Numbered from the stretch's first letter, positions 22,340 to 34,790 are shown. The stretch: DNA of 64,000 nt from Limnephilus marmoratus (GCA_917880885.1 OU862919.1:51373058-51437057), one strand, 5' to 3'. Notes: a model not told the origin generated them from the letters alone. A program made the numbers and translations.

Positions 22340-22975
22340 AAATAAAAATAAAATTACATTTTTTTTTTATTATTTTTATTTTGCAGAAACAAATAGTACA
22401 TTATTACATAATGGAAAATAGTTATAAAGTTATAGAATTAATATAATAATTGGTACCAATGACATGTCGCTGTTATATACTTATATTTTTGTAGATAAAT
22501 AATACATTATACCTAAATTAAGTTAGTAACTTATTGAAGGAGAGGGGTGTGTGAGAGTGTTTGTATGTGTGTAAATGCGCGTGTGAGGGTGTGGATCTGT
22601 GTGTTATGTGTGCGAATTCAGTGTGCTAAAAATGTTTTTCTTAAATAGAGGGAGGGAATCAAAAAATATATCGGTATTTGTGGTTTTTTGAATTGAGTTG
22701 AATCTTTGAAGGATGCGGGAAATGGGGGAGTTGGCTGCAGCGTTCGTATTATTACTGGTTGTGTTAAAAAGGTTGTTGTGGCGAGTTCTTTTAGATGGGA
22801 TGTTAAAATTTATTTGGGATAGAAGTTCTGGACAGTCTATTTCGTTATGTATAATTTTATGGAGAAATGTCATGTCAGCTACCGTTCGCCTGGATTTCAG
22901 GGATTGGAGAGTGCAGATGTAATTATTGTTGTATTTATAACCGAGATACTTAATAAATTTATTTAACTTTGTTAT
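22340..22975 (-). pseudogene. LINE (jockey/CR1-like) 3' end: ORF2 C-terminus and 3' UTR
   Basis: The minus-strand frame is open from about 22975 to 22604 and reads KFIKYLGYKYN, then FLHKIIHNEIDCPELLSQI, IPSKRTRHNNLF and finally DIFFDSLPLFKKNI, the conserved C-terminal region of jockey/CR1-like LINEs. A TG-rich 3' UTR follows to an A/T-rich tail near 22340, next to the mariner-like element. The same tail, more truncated, is at 48541-48838. The RT core is missing, so it is a 5'-truncated copy. Confidence 0.75.
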
Positions 22976-23785
22976 TTATTTATTATTGACGTATTTGGGA
23001 TTCCAGTGTACTTCTGACTAGTGAGGAGTAAAGCATTACTAGAGTATGTGGATTTCTCATTTACTCTATTCTCGATAGTTTTATTAAATTTAGTTCTTCT
23101 TTAACGTCATAACTCTCTAACAATGTAAATTCGGTTGTGTTATGTGTAATTGTGAGGACGTAATTTTTTTATAAGTTTGCCATACCGTAATCTTAAAACA
23201 AAAGGGCTCTATGAGGTGGGGAGTTTAAGGGGTTCAAAACTTCACCTCCTCTCCCACATTGGCCGGAGTATTGCGTAGAAAAATAAATAGTACTTTTAAA
23301 TAACATTCCTGGAAAATATGCTATAGCCACTATGGTATACCGCTATACTATTCTACGCCCTCGAAAAAGGATCCCAGTTCTTCAATTTTACAAAGGTTTT
23401 AATTTTTTTTAATTTATAAATTTTTTTGGGGAAATAAATAAACTTCCCACTTCCTTTTTTAATTTTTCCGTTCCTTCTTAGTTGACATTTCACACCGCGA
23501 TCAAAATTACGCGTCTACCCACATTATTTTCAGAAAAGCTACCATAAAATTATGGTATTCCATTCTTTGCTAGAGGGTTGAAGACTTTTTAAATATTAGC
23601 ATACATATTTTAATTTATATTTAAAGTAATTATAAATTTTTAAATCGAAGCATTTATCCATTCTATAGACGTGAACATTCCATCTTTCTGACCTTCCTCT
23701 TTCTTATCTTCTTTTTCTCCCCACTGTTTTCAGCCTTGCAATATAAACCGAGTCCTGTAAAAAAAACTAATTCATTAAATTTTTG
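22976..23785. other. No recognised feature
   Basis: AT-rich sequence with no repeat ends or motif-bearing frames that I can identify. Confidence 0.4.
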
Positions 23786-23842
23786 GTTCCATGACAATTC
23801 AGAATCAACTCCTTGAAAAGTCATAAAATTTTTTTATTTAAT

Positions 23843-24248
23843 TTTTTTTATATGAACACGTCACAAGAGTCCCAAGTGTTCCCGTCAGGAGCCAGTGCGA
23901 CTGTGGCATAACCGATTGGGGTATGTTGTGAGGCTGAAGGTAGTGGAGAGGGGAGGGAGATGGGGAAGAGGAAGGTTGGGAAGTACCTGGCTATTCAGAT
24001 CTGGTCACCAAACACGGCTAAAAGCCATTTCAAGCAACGTTTCAATTCTTGGTGGGCTTACACCAGGGCGATATGAAAGTATCTTCCACTCTTAAACGTG
24101 CCGCATATATACTATATATTATAAATTTTTAATGAATTAATTGTGAAATAACACAAATTAATCAAATAAAATTTGTTTGCCACGCTGGTACCTATTCGAT
24201 CCCGCGACCTTCGGATTGCGAGTCGATTACCGCTAGACCACGCAGGCC
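23843..24248 (-). repeat. SINE-A copy 3
   Basis: Poly-T at the left, body, linker 'aattaattgtgaaataacac', and a tRNA-like head at 24180-24248 on the minus strand. Flanks 'tcataaaa' and 'tcattaaaa' may be the target duplication. Confidence 0.85.
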
Positions 24249-24365
24249 ATCATTAAAAACTATGAAAAAAAAGAAAAATAGTCATTACCTAACTTTTTAA
24301 TATATTTTTTTCATCACTTTTAATGACTTTTCAAAGAAGTGGTTGAATTGAATTTATTCTAAGTT

Positions 24366-24546
24366 AGATACGTTTTAAGATTTTGACGGCCAAAAGCATT
24401 TTCGTTATTTGTTTTTGGGGTGTTATGCCGTGTTGCATCTACCGAATCTGCCGGTATGATGGACACTGCAACGATGTCCGAATCGTTGGCTAAAGAAGGA
24501 GGTAGCGCAACACGGCATAACACCCCAAAAACAAATAACGAAAATC
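24366..24546 (+). mobile_element. FB-1 hairpin retroposon-like element
   Basis: A perfect 39-bp inverted repeat (24398-24436 with 24507-24545) surrounds a 70-bp centre. A leader, 'atacgttttaagattttgac', precedes the left arm, and the element ends in 'gaaaat'. Flanking copies of 'attctaagtt' (24356-24365 and 24547-24556) look like a target duplication. The centre holds a degraded hammerhead-like core (tatgatgg...GAAT). It encodes no protein. Confidence 0.8.
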
Positions 24547-25007
24547 ATTCTAAGTTGTCCGGTCGCCGAATTTTTAATTCTGGCAAACTTCGAATTGTTT
24601 TAAAATTAATCAGGTTTTTTCTAAAATTAAACATTGTAAAACAAAAATGTTTAGCTTTTCCACCTGGAAGTGGTAAATCGTGTATTGTTAATGAATACGC
24701 CGCAAAACCGGCAGGTTTCGATTTCGTTTATATCCTTGTAAATTGAATGGTGAACTGAAATAACGGAATTTTACAGAACAAATGATAATATTACTTGTAT
24801 AATAATGTACCCCACGCTTCTTGTAACCCCGTATTCTTTACACAGTACACACGTACACACGTACACAGCACAGCCTTCCGAGGAGGCAAAGTAACACAGT
24901 TTGTACTGAGAGCTGCTCTGAAGGGCTTCAGATGTTCTCAAAATATGGGCTCAGTTGCCAAGCGTAGTAACACTAATATTATTTCTTCTTAACGTAAAAA
25001 AAACTCA

Positions 25008-25305
25008 TTATATTCTTTTTGGAAACAAGAAAAATCTCAGCCTCAATATCAAAGTTGGTGATACCAGCCTCGAAAAGAAAATGAGCACAAAATATTTGGG
25101 GCTGATCGTAGATTCCCAACTCTCGTAGGATCTCCACATAAATCATGTAAGGGAGAAAATTATCCCCCAAACTGGTGTACTATATAGACTCCAAAGAGTA
25201 CTACTCATTCCTTTACTAACATCAGTGTACTACGTTATGGTAAATTCACACCTTTCTTATCTCTGCTGTATCTGGGGATTTTCCTCAAAAAAATTGATAG
25301 CTGCC
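25008..25305 (+). pseudogene. LINE reverse-transcriptase fragment
   Basis: The plus frame reads LNIKVGDTSLEKK, MSTKYLGLIVDSQLS, a stop (TAG where Trp is usual), DLHINHV, then SHLSYLCCIWG. KYLG-I-D--L-W--HI is a hallmark of jockey/CR1-like RTs just after the catalytic YADD region. Upstream and downstream parts are absent. Confidence 0.7.
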
Positions 25306-25351
25306 ATAATCTTCTTCTGAGCTGTAATTTAGTTTATATGTTTATTATCCT

Positions 25352-25440
25352 GACGAAGGTTGAGATCAACCGAAACCGGTCGACGTGCATAAATAAAAAT
25401 AAAGTAGTTTTACACAGAACTTTTTTAATTTGAAAACGGT
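25352..25440 (+). repeat. Repeat fragment with hammerhead-like core
   Basis: CTGACGA, one extra A, a helix GGTTGA/TCAACC, GAAA, then 'ccggtcgacgtg' and an A-rich tail. The core matches CUGANGA...GAAA of hammerhead ribozymes except for the extra base. Confidence 0.4.
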
Positions 25441-26279
25441 TATCTTAAATTTTTGGTTTTAAAAATTATTTTTTCGAGGAAGACTTTTTTCCGAAATTAC
25501 CTACTAACTCCCCAACAATGTGCTATGCAGTAAAAATAAACATTAAGAAAACTATTTAAAGCATTCTGAAACGACTTAGTTTGCTGATCTCTATCTGTTC
25601 AAAATACCCAAAAATATAATATCCAGGCAAATAATTTAACTAAAAAAGCCTTCCAAATTTACGGAAACGGAAGCAGGATGTTTAGGTAGGTACTGTTGGC
25701 GGTGGTGAAGCGGTACCACTTTTGAGAGTTTTTAATGCCAAAAATGTAGATGGTTGGCACCTCAATTAAAATGGTTTTTAGAAAACTTTTTTTTTCATAG
25801 TTAAAAATATGTTTTAACGAGGTTCCTTCACCCCGCACTTGAAATACAACTGAGTTTATTAAGTTTTAATTTCATATTATGTATGGATTATATTGATTGT
25901 CATTTTTTTTACAAAATACGAAATTTTTTAAATGTTTATTTAAAACAAACTTACACATATTAACAAAAAAAATAATATTTCAGAGATCACATTTACTATA
26001 TTTTCGACTTTGTTAGTTGTTTCTCGAACGTTCGTGGCGTGGTCCACCTCACCCCTGAAAAGTCAGTTTTTTTAATAAATGTTGCACTAAATATTTTTCT
26101 TAAAGAAATAATGCAGCAAATTTTTTTTGTACTTACTTAAGATATAAATGAACTATATAATTGAGTTTTGAATACACATCCCTTTGACGTTCTGAAGTGT
26201 AGTAATTATTAAGCTGGATACTAACAAAATTGAGAAAATCTTATATTTTACGCGAAATTTCATTAAATTCGCGCTAGTA
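25441..26279. other. No recognised feature
   Basis: AT-rich sequence. No recognisable repeats or coding motifs. Confidence 0.4.
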
Positions 26280-26500
26280 CATCACAACCAAAGATATTCA
26301 AATACAGAAGAGATATGCTATGGTGTCCGCGCAACTGTCGCTGGACTACGCGCTAATTAGCGTAGTTTTCATACAAAAAGAATTTGTTCATTTCGTTGAT
26401 TTTTTTAAAATGTGCATTAATATTGGTTAACAATATATTTTGAATAAGGAAAGAATTCGTTCATTTAGTTTAACGTTCGTTTGGTTTATTCGTTAATTAT
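26280..26500. repeat. Repeat J copy 2
   Basis: Same order of blocks as 18775-18965 ('gtccgcgcaactgtcg', 'aatttgttcatttcgttga', 'ggaaagaattcgttcattta'). Confidence 0.65.
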
Positions 26501-27689
26501 TTGTTCTTTTAGTTTATTTGTTAATTGGTAAACAATATCGGCGACACCCGGAAGCGCAGACCCACATAGTAAAAACAGCAGATAGCACATCTACTTATAT
26601 TTCAATAACTTTGATCACAACCGACCACTGCGTAGGCAAGTAAAGTACTTCCGAGACAAATATGGAAAGAACTGGCGGTGAATCAAGCGAAATTATAGCG
26701 TTCGTAAGACAATGTAAGCTCGGTGATTTGGTTGACTCGTTTTTCCCTACCTGGTTCCCTTCACCCCAATTGCCAGTAGGTACTTACAGACAAACAGTAG
26801 GTACCTAATCAGTGAAATGCATAATAATATATTTATGTTTTCAAAGTTTGAGAAGCATTGCACAGTGTAATCCTTTTTATGTAAAGTTCCTACTTGTGTT
26901 TTTAAAACAATGCATGTCAACTTTTGTGAGAAGAATGAATTTTCACTCTTTCTTATTATGAAAGTATACAGGAGCTCCCCGGGTAAAAGATAGCTCGCCG
27001 TTGCCAATGCATTCTCCACCTTCCGACACCTTCGCGCAAGGGCGGCTTCGGCTAGACAAGAACTGCCACAATTTCGAATTTGTAATGATGAAAGGTGTGG
27101 TAACCCTTTGCATGCGGAAAATAATAAAAATAAAGTCAAGTTTTTTACGAAGCAATCTTGAAATTAAAAAAAAAAAAAACGTTTTTAAAGTTTTGTTCTT
27201 TCAATGCTTGCTCTTTTTATAGAACATTTGGTGCTTATGAAAATTTTCAATTCTAATTTAAATTATCGTACGATTTATTTTCGATTAATATTGTTTAGAT
27301 TTGGCAAAATACTGAGTTATTAGAGTAAGTACAAAGATATATATCAACTATTTTCGAAATTATATTCAATTCCTCCTTATTTATTTTAAATTAAAGTAAA
27401 AATTTAAATTCCGTCTTACTATGTGTGTAACGTTCGTCATGCTAGCTTTTAATGTAAGTGGCGCCATCTTTTGACATTATTAGCTACTTGCTTCGGTTCT
27501 ATTACGATAGTAGCTTACTACTTCACTTTCCCGGATGGCTTCCATATGGCGCCGAGTCACAGTTGTACTTGGAGTCGGATTCTTAGATTTCAACCGTACA
27601 GTCGCTAGGGTATTAATATTGTCAGATAACACTAAAGAAAAAGTATAACGAGAAACCACAATATAGAAGAAAACTTTTCAAGGGGCTAA
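26501..27689. other. No recognised feature
   Basis: A GC-richer patch at 26970-27090 is open in both strands (up to 130 codons on the minus strand) but has no motif I recognise and overlapping frames of similar quality. I do not call a gene. Confidence 0.35.
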
Positions 27690-27785
27690 CTAACTAACCA
27701 TCACACCGTTTCTCACAGGTGCAGGCAGAGAGGACGGACCGCCAAACAACTCGGTCTTGGCACACACTATTTGCCTTTTCACGTT
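27690..27785 (-). repeat. Repeat D copy 2 (LINE tail)
   Basis: 'ggcagagaggacggaccgcc' followed by 'aaacaactcggtcttggcac' is the complement of 21061-21100. This copy carries the uninterrupted 'gctaactaactaaccatcac' sequence that shows where the Harbinger-like element inserted at 21116. Confidence 0.7.
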
Positions 27786-28759
27786 CATTATTCTGAAACA
27801 CTACAATACAATGGCATAAAATACACAGTCAAAAATGCAACATACTCATAGGCATTTAAAGGCACGCAACACACTCAAAGGCACACAACACACTCAAAGG
27901 CACACAATATACTTAAACACGTTTTGTGCCGAAAATTTTTCGAAGACTTGATCGGCAACCAAATGCGATGCAATTTGAAAAACCCCAATCGCTGGTTGAA
28001 ATAAAACGTAAGTATTTCAAAATATTGTTTTGGCATATAATCTTTCTTAATATTTTCCCATTCTTATAATATAAATGCGTATTTATTATAATTTCAACAA
28101 CGTTTAAAATGGTCCACCGTATTAATTCGCTTTGCAAAATACACATCTGTCTACCAACGTGCAAAACATCTTGATATCCGATACTGGTCTCAAATACAAA
28201 AAAAAACTAACATGCACGTCGCACGCTTCCAGGGGTTAAGGCAATAAAAGTGCGGAAATGGGACAATGCAGCGGCACTTGGGCAAAATTTGCCGCAGGGG
28301 TTAAAATTAACAAGACAATTTACACTCGACACTCCTTTATATTTCGCCCTCCCCCTCACGCCTTTCTCAACCCCTCCCCCACCCCCTCCCTCACTCCCCC
28401 TTGCCATCACGCCATTGTGGCGCGGCATTCATTTGTCTTGCTGTATTTTGTTTGTTAATACGTCACAAGATACCTTCCCGTGCTTTGTGCCCGTGATTTT
28501 TTAAACAACCCTCGTCCCCGCCGTAGCCTAATGCTGTGTGTGCGACGCTTTATAATGAACGGAACAATGAACGTTAATAGGCGATGTTTTATCAACTTGT
28601 GAACTTTGCATTGTAAGTAGGTAGACACGTGCATTGTTAAATATTGCAAGGGTTAAAATAAATCGTTTAACAAGTTCAATTATTTTACAAAATTAGGTGA
28701 AAACTGCACAAATTATTTTTGAATGTGCATACTCACTTACGGCCACCAGATAAGGATAC
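27786..28759. other. No recognised gene; short tandem and C-rich patches
   Basis: A triplicate of about 20 bp, 'ggcac(g/a)ca.(c/a)acactcaaa', at 27850-27908, and a C-rich stretch at 28345-28405. The proline-rich frames over the C-rich stretch are composition artefacts. Confidence 0.4.
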
Positions 28760-29185
28760 TAAACTATAGAACACGCTCTAGAGTTCAAGCTGCCGAAATG
28801 ATGTACTTGCGAGGAGTGGCATGGGTTATGACATGGGATTATACACAAGAAACTCGACGATCCGAGACGATCTAAACATCGAACCACTGATACTCTTCAT
28901 AGAAAAATCACAACTGAGGTGGCTTGGGCACGTAATAAGAATGTCTGATGACCGAATTGCGAGGAAAATACTGAGTGCGATTCCAGAGGGTAGACGTCCA
29001 GTGGGCCGCCCCAGACACAGTTGGGCGAGCAACTCTAGAAACTGTGTGAGGAGAGGATGGGACTGCCATGGACGGAGGCCGAACAAGCAGCACAAGACAG
29101 GGACGTATGGAGGAGCCTTGTCGATGCAGTGGGTCCCTGACCCGAATAGGATAAGGGGAAGAAGATGATAATGATGACGTAAATA
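28760..29185 (+). pseudogene. LINE (RTE/L2-like) polyprotein C-terminus with microsatellite tail
   Basis: Segments RTRSRVQAAEMMYLRG, IRDDLNIEPL, RWLGHVIRMSDDRIARK and GRRPVGRPRHSW appear in order. These are the well-known last 120 residues of RTE/L2-like LINE proteins ('LRWLGHVLRM--DRL...GRRPVGRPR-RW'). At least one frameshift near 28815 splits it. It ends with 'gatgataatgatgacg', the short-repeat tail typical of RTE elements. Confidence 0.8.
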
Positions 29186-30046
29186 TTATTAAAAAAATCT
29201 TACTCCTATATACAAAAAAGATTAAAATAAATTCTTTGTACCACAATTTATTGTATTATACCATTGTTTTTTGCTCGTATTATGTTCGTTAATAGTGTAC
29301 GAGAATGTAACTGAGACAGGCAATGACGTCGTATGTAATATATCGCCGCTTGATACAACTATGTATTACCGTCAATCTTTCCATATCCGGAGAAGCCTGA
29401 AGCGTATAAATAACCCCAAAACTAAGCGGGCGTTCTACCCTTTAAATTAATGATACGTTAACTTTCTTCGCGGACTAAATATATCAAAAATGGTTATCCC
29501 AAATTGCCTAAATCCACCAACCTGTAAGTGAACGTCTTCCTGTAAATGCGGCTTTTCATGTTTACAGATAATATCCACACATTAGTTGGCATCTCACACA
29601 ATTAAAGTTTAATATTTCGTGACAAGCAAATTAGGATTCCCAAGTTGACCCGTAAAATTCACAATGATTGAATCGACGGTGATGTCTTCTTGACAGAATA
29701 ATAAAAAATATTCGAACATTTTAATTGTTTTCAAAAGGACACTTACAGGCCAACTGTGGTGATTCCATTTACAATACACGGACGCAAGAAAAACATTTTT
29801 GATAATATAAAATAATATTCAATCATGTATAATTACTTCGAGTAAACGAAGTACCTACATAATTTGCTGCTTAACCAAACGGATAATTGAAATTAACAAA
29901 TGAGCTGAAGAGAATGGCAATTTTATATAACTTCTGATATAATACAAGTGTGATTAGATTAATAAAACTTAAGGCTAGTAATATAAGGCTAGTAATATAA
30001 AACTTAAGGCTAGTAATATAAAATGTAAAGTTCCTACTTCTAGAAT
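29186..30046. other. No recognised gene; short tandem repeat at 29967-30024
   Basis: Three copies of 'aaggctagtaatataa' at spacings of 16 and 22 bp near 29967-30024. The remainder is AT-rich and unrecognised. Confidence 0.45.
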
Positions 30047-30262
30047 CCCGAGGAAAATAATGTCATCTTTGGGAATGCTTTGCCGGGGGTTTTTAAGGAA
30101 GAGTGAGAGGAAGATCTGGGGAGGAAAAAGTATGAGGGGTGGGTAGGAATCTGAGGGTAAGGGTATCTAGGAGTGACAACGTATCCCTCTCACTGCGGTG
30201 CTTGACAGTGGTTCGAGAGAGTCCTACTGGAGAAATAGAAAGGTCTTCTTCAACCAGTCTTA
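30047..30262 (-). repeat. Repeat C, partial copy
   Basis: Carries 'cccgaggaaaataatgtcat', 'gaatgctttgccggggg', 'tatgaggggtgggtaggaat' and 'gcggtgcttgacag' and stops mid-repeat. A second, fuller copy begins 55 bp later in the same orientation. Confidence 0.7.
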
Positions 30263-30319
30263 GAATCTAAGACAGAAATCTTAGAAATCTTTCACGTCTT
30301 TTTTTTAAACATTAATTTC

Positions 30320-30760
30320 ATACGGGAGGTCCCGAGGAAAATAACTTCCCTCAGGGCCTATGTTATCTTAGAGAATGCTGTGTGGGGTTTTTTTAAAGGA
30401 AAGGAAGGAGAGGAAGTTCTGGTAAGGAAATAGGTATGAGGGGTGGGTAGGAATCTGGGGGATATTGTGTCCAGGAGTGACGGATGTATGAATCCTTCCA
30501 TCCAACTGCTATGCAAGGCGATGGTTTGAGAGAGTCCAACTGGAGAAGTCAAAAGGCTTCCCTCAACCAGTATATCTCGATCCGGCCCGCCACGTAGCAG
30601 GTAGATTGATGCTTCTGCCGTTAAGATCCGGCCACTCCTGATAAGTCACCAAACGTAGCAAACCATTTAGGATGACCTATGGCAGAGGTGTTGGTTATCC
30701 AATAAATGGTTCCTGTTGCGGCGGTACCCACACCCCTTCCCAAATATATATAATACTAAA
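30320..30760 (-). repeat. Repeat C, full-length copy
   Basis: Read on the minus strand this runs from 'ggaaccatttattggataac' through the conserved body to 'gggacctcccg'. It is the most complete copy and gives an element of about 430 bp. The minus-strand 64-codon frame has no family match. Confidence 0.75.
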
Positions 30761-32571
30761 GAATATAGGTAGGTCACGTCTTGCAACTACCAATGGCTAG
30801 CTCCTGATTAATAATAATCAATAATTAATATTATCAATAATACAAATCCTTGGATTTAGTGTGCATTTAACAATCAAAGCACTCAGATTCACTCCCTTTC
30901 AATAAATGTATCTACGCAGCAACCGAGAGACACTGTCAGTAGAAACAGAGGTACTTCGGGACGGGCATTAGGGTGGGCCATATTAAATACGTCAGGGGTC
31001 TCAAACGGTGCTCAATTGCATACTGATAACGTTAAAAATATTCTGTACCAAGCATACCATTATTTGGCCCTACGCCAGAAACCAAAGTTTTCAAAATCAC
31101 CCTTTTTTTTCTTTCACTACCAAAGTAATCCAAAATCATGGGTTTTTGGTTTAAAAATAATATTGCTTACAAATATATAAATGTTTTAACTAAATAATGC
31201 GTTGAACACGTATTTGCCTTTGAAAAAATTTAACATTTTTCATTAATCTTTTTATAAGCCCAGAAAAAAATAAAGTATCAGGTCTATAAAATCTGCATTA
31301 AAGTTCAAAATCTGCTGTTTACAAAACTATTTTCGGTTATGGTTTTATTGGATGTTATGGAAAATTATTTTTTTAGAAAATGATCGTAAAGCGTTTGAAT
31401 ATTTTTGCCCGAACTTGGTGTTAAACGGGAATTTAAACCTTATCGCTATCTACATAAGGGGTGTTATTTTTGATGACTCGATCCCGAATTTCACAAAACG
31501 TGGTCCATCGCCTTAAGTTCAATAAAAAATCAGAAAAAAACTACATTTACGTTGGAATTTAACTCTATTACTATGAAGTGCACTTTCGCAACTACACTAC
31601 CGCCGTTTGTCAAACTGAAGTAATGGTATTTGAAGTTCCTTCATGCGAGTAGGTTTATTGGTCAAGAATCAAGTTATTTATACAAATACGAGTGTTTTTT
31701 TTGTTTTTCTTATATTATTTTCTTGTTATTATCATCAAAGTTATTTTATTACTAACTTGTATGAGTTTATTACTTGAGCTTGAATTCCTCCGCTTGTTAT
31801 GCTTTATGAATAGTACAACATTTTAATAAGACATTGATCGTTAAAATAAAAGAATTGTGGCTAAACAATTAAATAATATTATTCAATAAAAAACAAAACC
31901 ACAACACGGACTCTAATTCAAAAATAAAATAATTTTTTTTTTTTAATATTTTAAACTCAGGATCGTGTTTAGACTAAAATAAACTAAATAGTTTTAATTA
32001 TTTGAAGCAATTAAAATCTATCAATAGCTTGTAGCGTTTAAAATAGAATCAAATGATTTTTAAAAAAGATCATCACGATGTGAAAATTATTACAACGGGC
32101 GCCAGTTCAAATTGAACAGAATATTAAATGGTAAACTCAAAATTAAATGAAGTATTAACTCACAGGTCAACAGAGGTCTACCGAAGTACGTGTCTTCCCT
32201 CATCGAAATAAACGTCCAGACTTTCTGACTTTCTATTCGGAACTTTTTGAAAAAATTAGCTTGCCCATTATGCGACAGAAGAATGCAGGATTCCGTTTGT
32301 TCTAATTTGTCTTTTCAATTAGGAATTAAAAATCAATTCGAATTATTGTGTAGCAACCTACTTAATGACTGGGTGCTTGAGGAATAAGGAAACGAAATTA
32401 TGTTTTTATTTTGTAATGCACTGTGAACATGAAATAATATTTGCTAAAAAATACACACCAGTATTAAAATTTAAAAAAATACTCTTTAAAATTTAAAAGT
32501 ACGAATTCATAATGTTATTTTGGGTTTCGATGTGCAAACAACTATGCACTGTGACGTATTAACAGAATTTA
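30761..32571. other. No recognised feature
   Basis: 1.8 kb of AT-rich sequence with no repeat ends, RNA motifs or supported frames recognised. It may be unique sequence. Confidence 0.4.
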
Positions 32572-32745
32572 GCGGAAAAAAGACAACACCTTTTTGAAAA
32601 GTCATTAAAAGCTATGAAAAACAAAATTTTAAATAGCCGGTAACCCTAAGCTGACTTAACCTATTTAACCAATTTTTTATATATTTTTTTCATCACTCTT
32701 ATTGACCTTTCTCAGGTGGTTCATTCTGAGTTGTCCGGTCACCAT
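32572..32745. repeat. FB-2 foldback copy 3
   Basis: 'gaaaagtcattaaaagctatg' near the left and 'cattctgagttgtccggtc' at the right. The left outer arm is degraded. It is useful as the uninterrupted form of the right arm at 24 kb. Confidence 0.65.
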
Positions 32746-33525
32746 CCCTTCATATATCTTATTTCGTTTTATTTTCCAAAACAATCATAATATTATTGTT
32801 AGATTTGACATGCTTAACTTTGAATCCACAAGAACACGGACAATTCTCGGATCTAAGCAACTATTCCGGGCATCTTATAATATTATACTGAATAAACTTA
32901 GTATTTGGATATGTCTGACTAATCAACCGGACGATCGAATTCATAATTTTTGAGACCCCCAAGAGAAACAGCAAATAAATCTTAACATATTTACGGGCCA
33001 CCCTAAGAGGTATTGTATTGGTCATAGTTATAATGCAGTTGCAATTGATATAATATCTCCGGAGAGGAGTGCACGTCCAGCTTCTTGCTCCAGATACGAT
33101 CAGCGAAATGAATGGCATTACGGCACAAAAGATATTACGGTCCTCTTTACAATGGCCTAATAGACCATCATTCAATTGGTCTGATGAAAATAGCGATGTT
33201 ACGTATTATCTGTGGGGTCATTATGAGCTAAGGACGCAATTGGCGCTATTATTCGCGCTAATCGAATGCGCTGCACGAGTGTTACGGACAGAGGTGATGG
33301 CTATTTTTTGTTACAACTGTTAGTTTAAACCACTGATCAGACTGTACCTAGAAGTACATCTATAAATGAAAGAAAATTAATTTCCGATGGATTTTTGTGC
33401 AAGTAAAGAAACAGTTTGTTAATTCTTGAATGAAGAATTAATGATGAAACGTTAACAATATTATTTTAAAATTTTAACAAAGAAATTTCAAATATTTTCA
33501 AATATTGTGAGGTTATTCGTAACAC
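32746..33525. other. No recognised feature
   Basis: The region 33050-33320 is closer to balanced in base composition and open in two opposite frames (84 and 104 codons), but I recognise no protein family. Confidence 0.35.
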
Positions 33526-33905
33526 AATTACGAATTTGGGAGGTACACCGGCGGTATAGGTTACCCCAAGTGAATCGACATATTTGGTAACTTTGCCCGG
33601 GTCTCTTGGATGAGGTTTGCCCGAATCTTGGCATTGGTCGTGTCTGACCATCATCTGCATTGCAGGCCGGATCGGGAGAGACTGGTTCTGGGATACGTAT
33701 TGACCTCGCAGTGGGAGGGATAGGTTCATATGTCACTCCTGATCACACCGACGCCCAGATTACTATCCACCCCTCATACCTTTTACCTTCCCACAACTTT
33801 CCACCTTTCCTTTCCTATAAAGACCATGCATACAGCATCCCCAAAGATGATATTGGCTCTGAGGGGAATTAATTTCTTTGTGCGGAGTTAATGTAAAGAA
33901 AATAT
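33526..33905 (+). repeat. Repeat C copy (plus orientation)
   Basis: Body in the same sense as 15410-15735, ending 'cagcatccccaaagatga' and then 'tgtgcggagttaatgtaaag', which marks the 3' end of the family. Confidence 0.7.
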
Positions 33906-34170
33906 AGAAAAGTTTTTTTTTTCTTTTTCTTTCTCTTTTAAATGTTTTTTTTTTAACAGAATGTTTCTCCATTATTTCGTTGCTTAGTGCCTCGGGGCTC
34001 AAGAAATGTTCGAATTTCAACCTGTTACCGAAGGTTTACCAAAAAGTAAAATATGTAAGCAACATGCGGACGAAGTAGAAAATGCTAAGACGATTTAACC
34101 TTATTGCATTTCATCCCTTTTACGCTATCAAAATGACAATTGTGACAAATGACATTACATAACTCAATAT

Positions 34171-34790
34171 ACGAGACATGTTCAGAAAGTAACTGTACTT
34201 ACTGATTTTTTTTTTGAAAAAGTGTATTTGAAAAAAAATTACATCATATTGTTGATACACTTGATGACTATTTTTCCAAATAATCGCCATCCAGTTCAAT
34301 GCATGTGGTGAGCCGTGGCACAAGTTTCTTTATGTCCTCCTCGAAGAATTCTCCCGACAGCACCTTCCCCACTTCAGAACCACTTTCTGCACCTGCTCGT
34401 CGGTTGAGTCAGGGGATTACGCGGGGTGGTTCAAAACATCCCAACCAAATGAGTCCAAGAGCGTATTGGTGGCTAAGGTTATGTGAGGACGAACGTTTTC
34501 GCGAAACACGCACACTTCTCTGGTCAACATTCCCCTCCTCTTGTTTTGAATGCTCCTTCTGAGTTTTTTAGGGTATAAAAATAATGTTGTGTATTGGTGG
34601 TCTCAACCTAAGGCAGAAATTCGACCAAAATGATGCCTTTTCGGTCCCAAAACACTGAGGCCATGATTTTTTTGCGGGAAATTGTCGTTTTGGGGAATTG
34701 GTGTGACGCTACTTTGACGACTGTTTTTTTCGTAATGAATCATCCACTATCATCTACAATCACAACAGAGCTCAGAAATCTTCACCTTTT
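34171..34790 (-). pseudogene. mariner transposase remnant with one terminal repeat
   Basis: Right end 'cgagacatgttcagaaagta' after TA matches mariner-style terminal repeats. Minus-strand fragments in several frames read KIMASVFWDRKGII, then NTQHYFYTLKN, then FGWDVLNHP-like sequence, and finally LVPRLTTCIELDGDYLEK near the end, all landmarks of mariner transposases from the middle to the C-terminus. Multiple stops and frameshifts, and a missing N-terminal part, make it dead. The other terminal repeat was not found, so the left limit is approximate. Confidence 0.75.

Larger units (their letters stand above)
23786..24570. repeat. FB-2 foldback copy 2, split by two insertions
   Basis: Left arm at 23786-23828 ('ttccatgacaattcagaatc'), right arm from 24254 ('cattaaaaactatgaaaa') to 24570 ('gttgtccggtc'). 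SINE-A copy 3 lies between the arms, and an FB-1 copy interrupts the right arm at 24366-24546. Confidence 0.75.

Noticed and set aside
26747..27139. 130-codon minus-strand frame as a gene
   Set aside because: Overlaps several open frames on both strands and has no motif. The patch is simply richer in G and C.
28207..28504. Proline-rich frames near 28.3 kb
   Set aside because: They follow a C-rich stretch, are open on both strands and have no motif.
33069..33323. 84-codon frame near 33.1 kb
   Set aside because: An equally long frame lies on the opposite strand, and neither resembles a known family.
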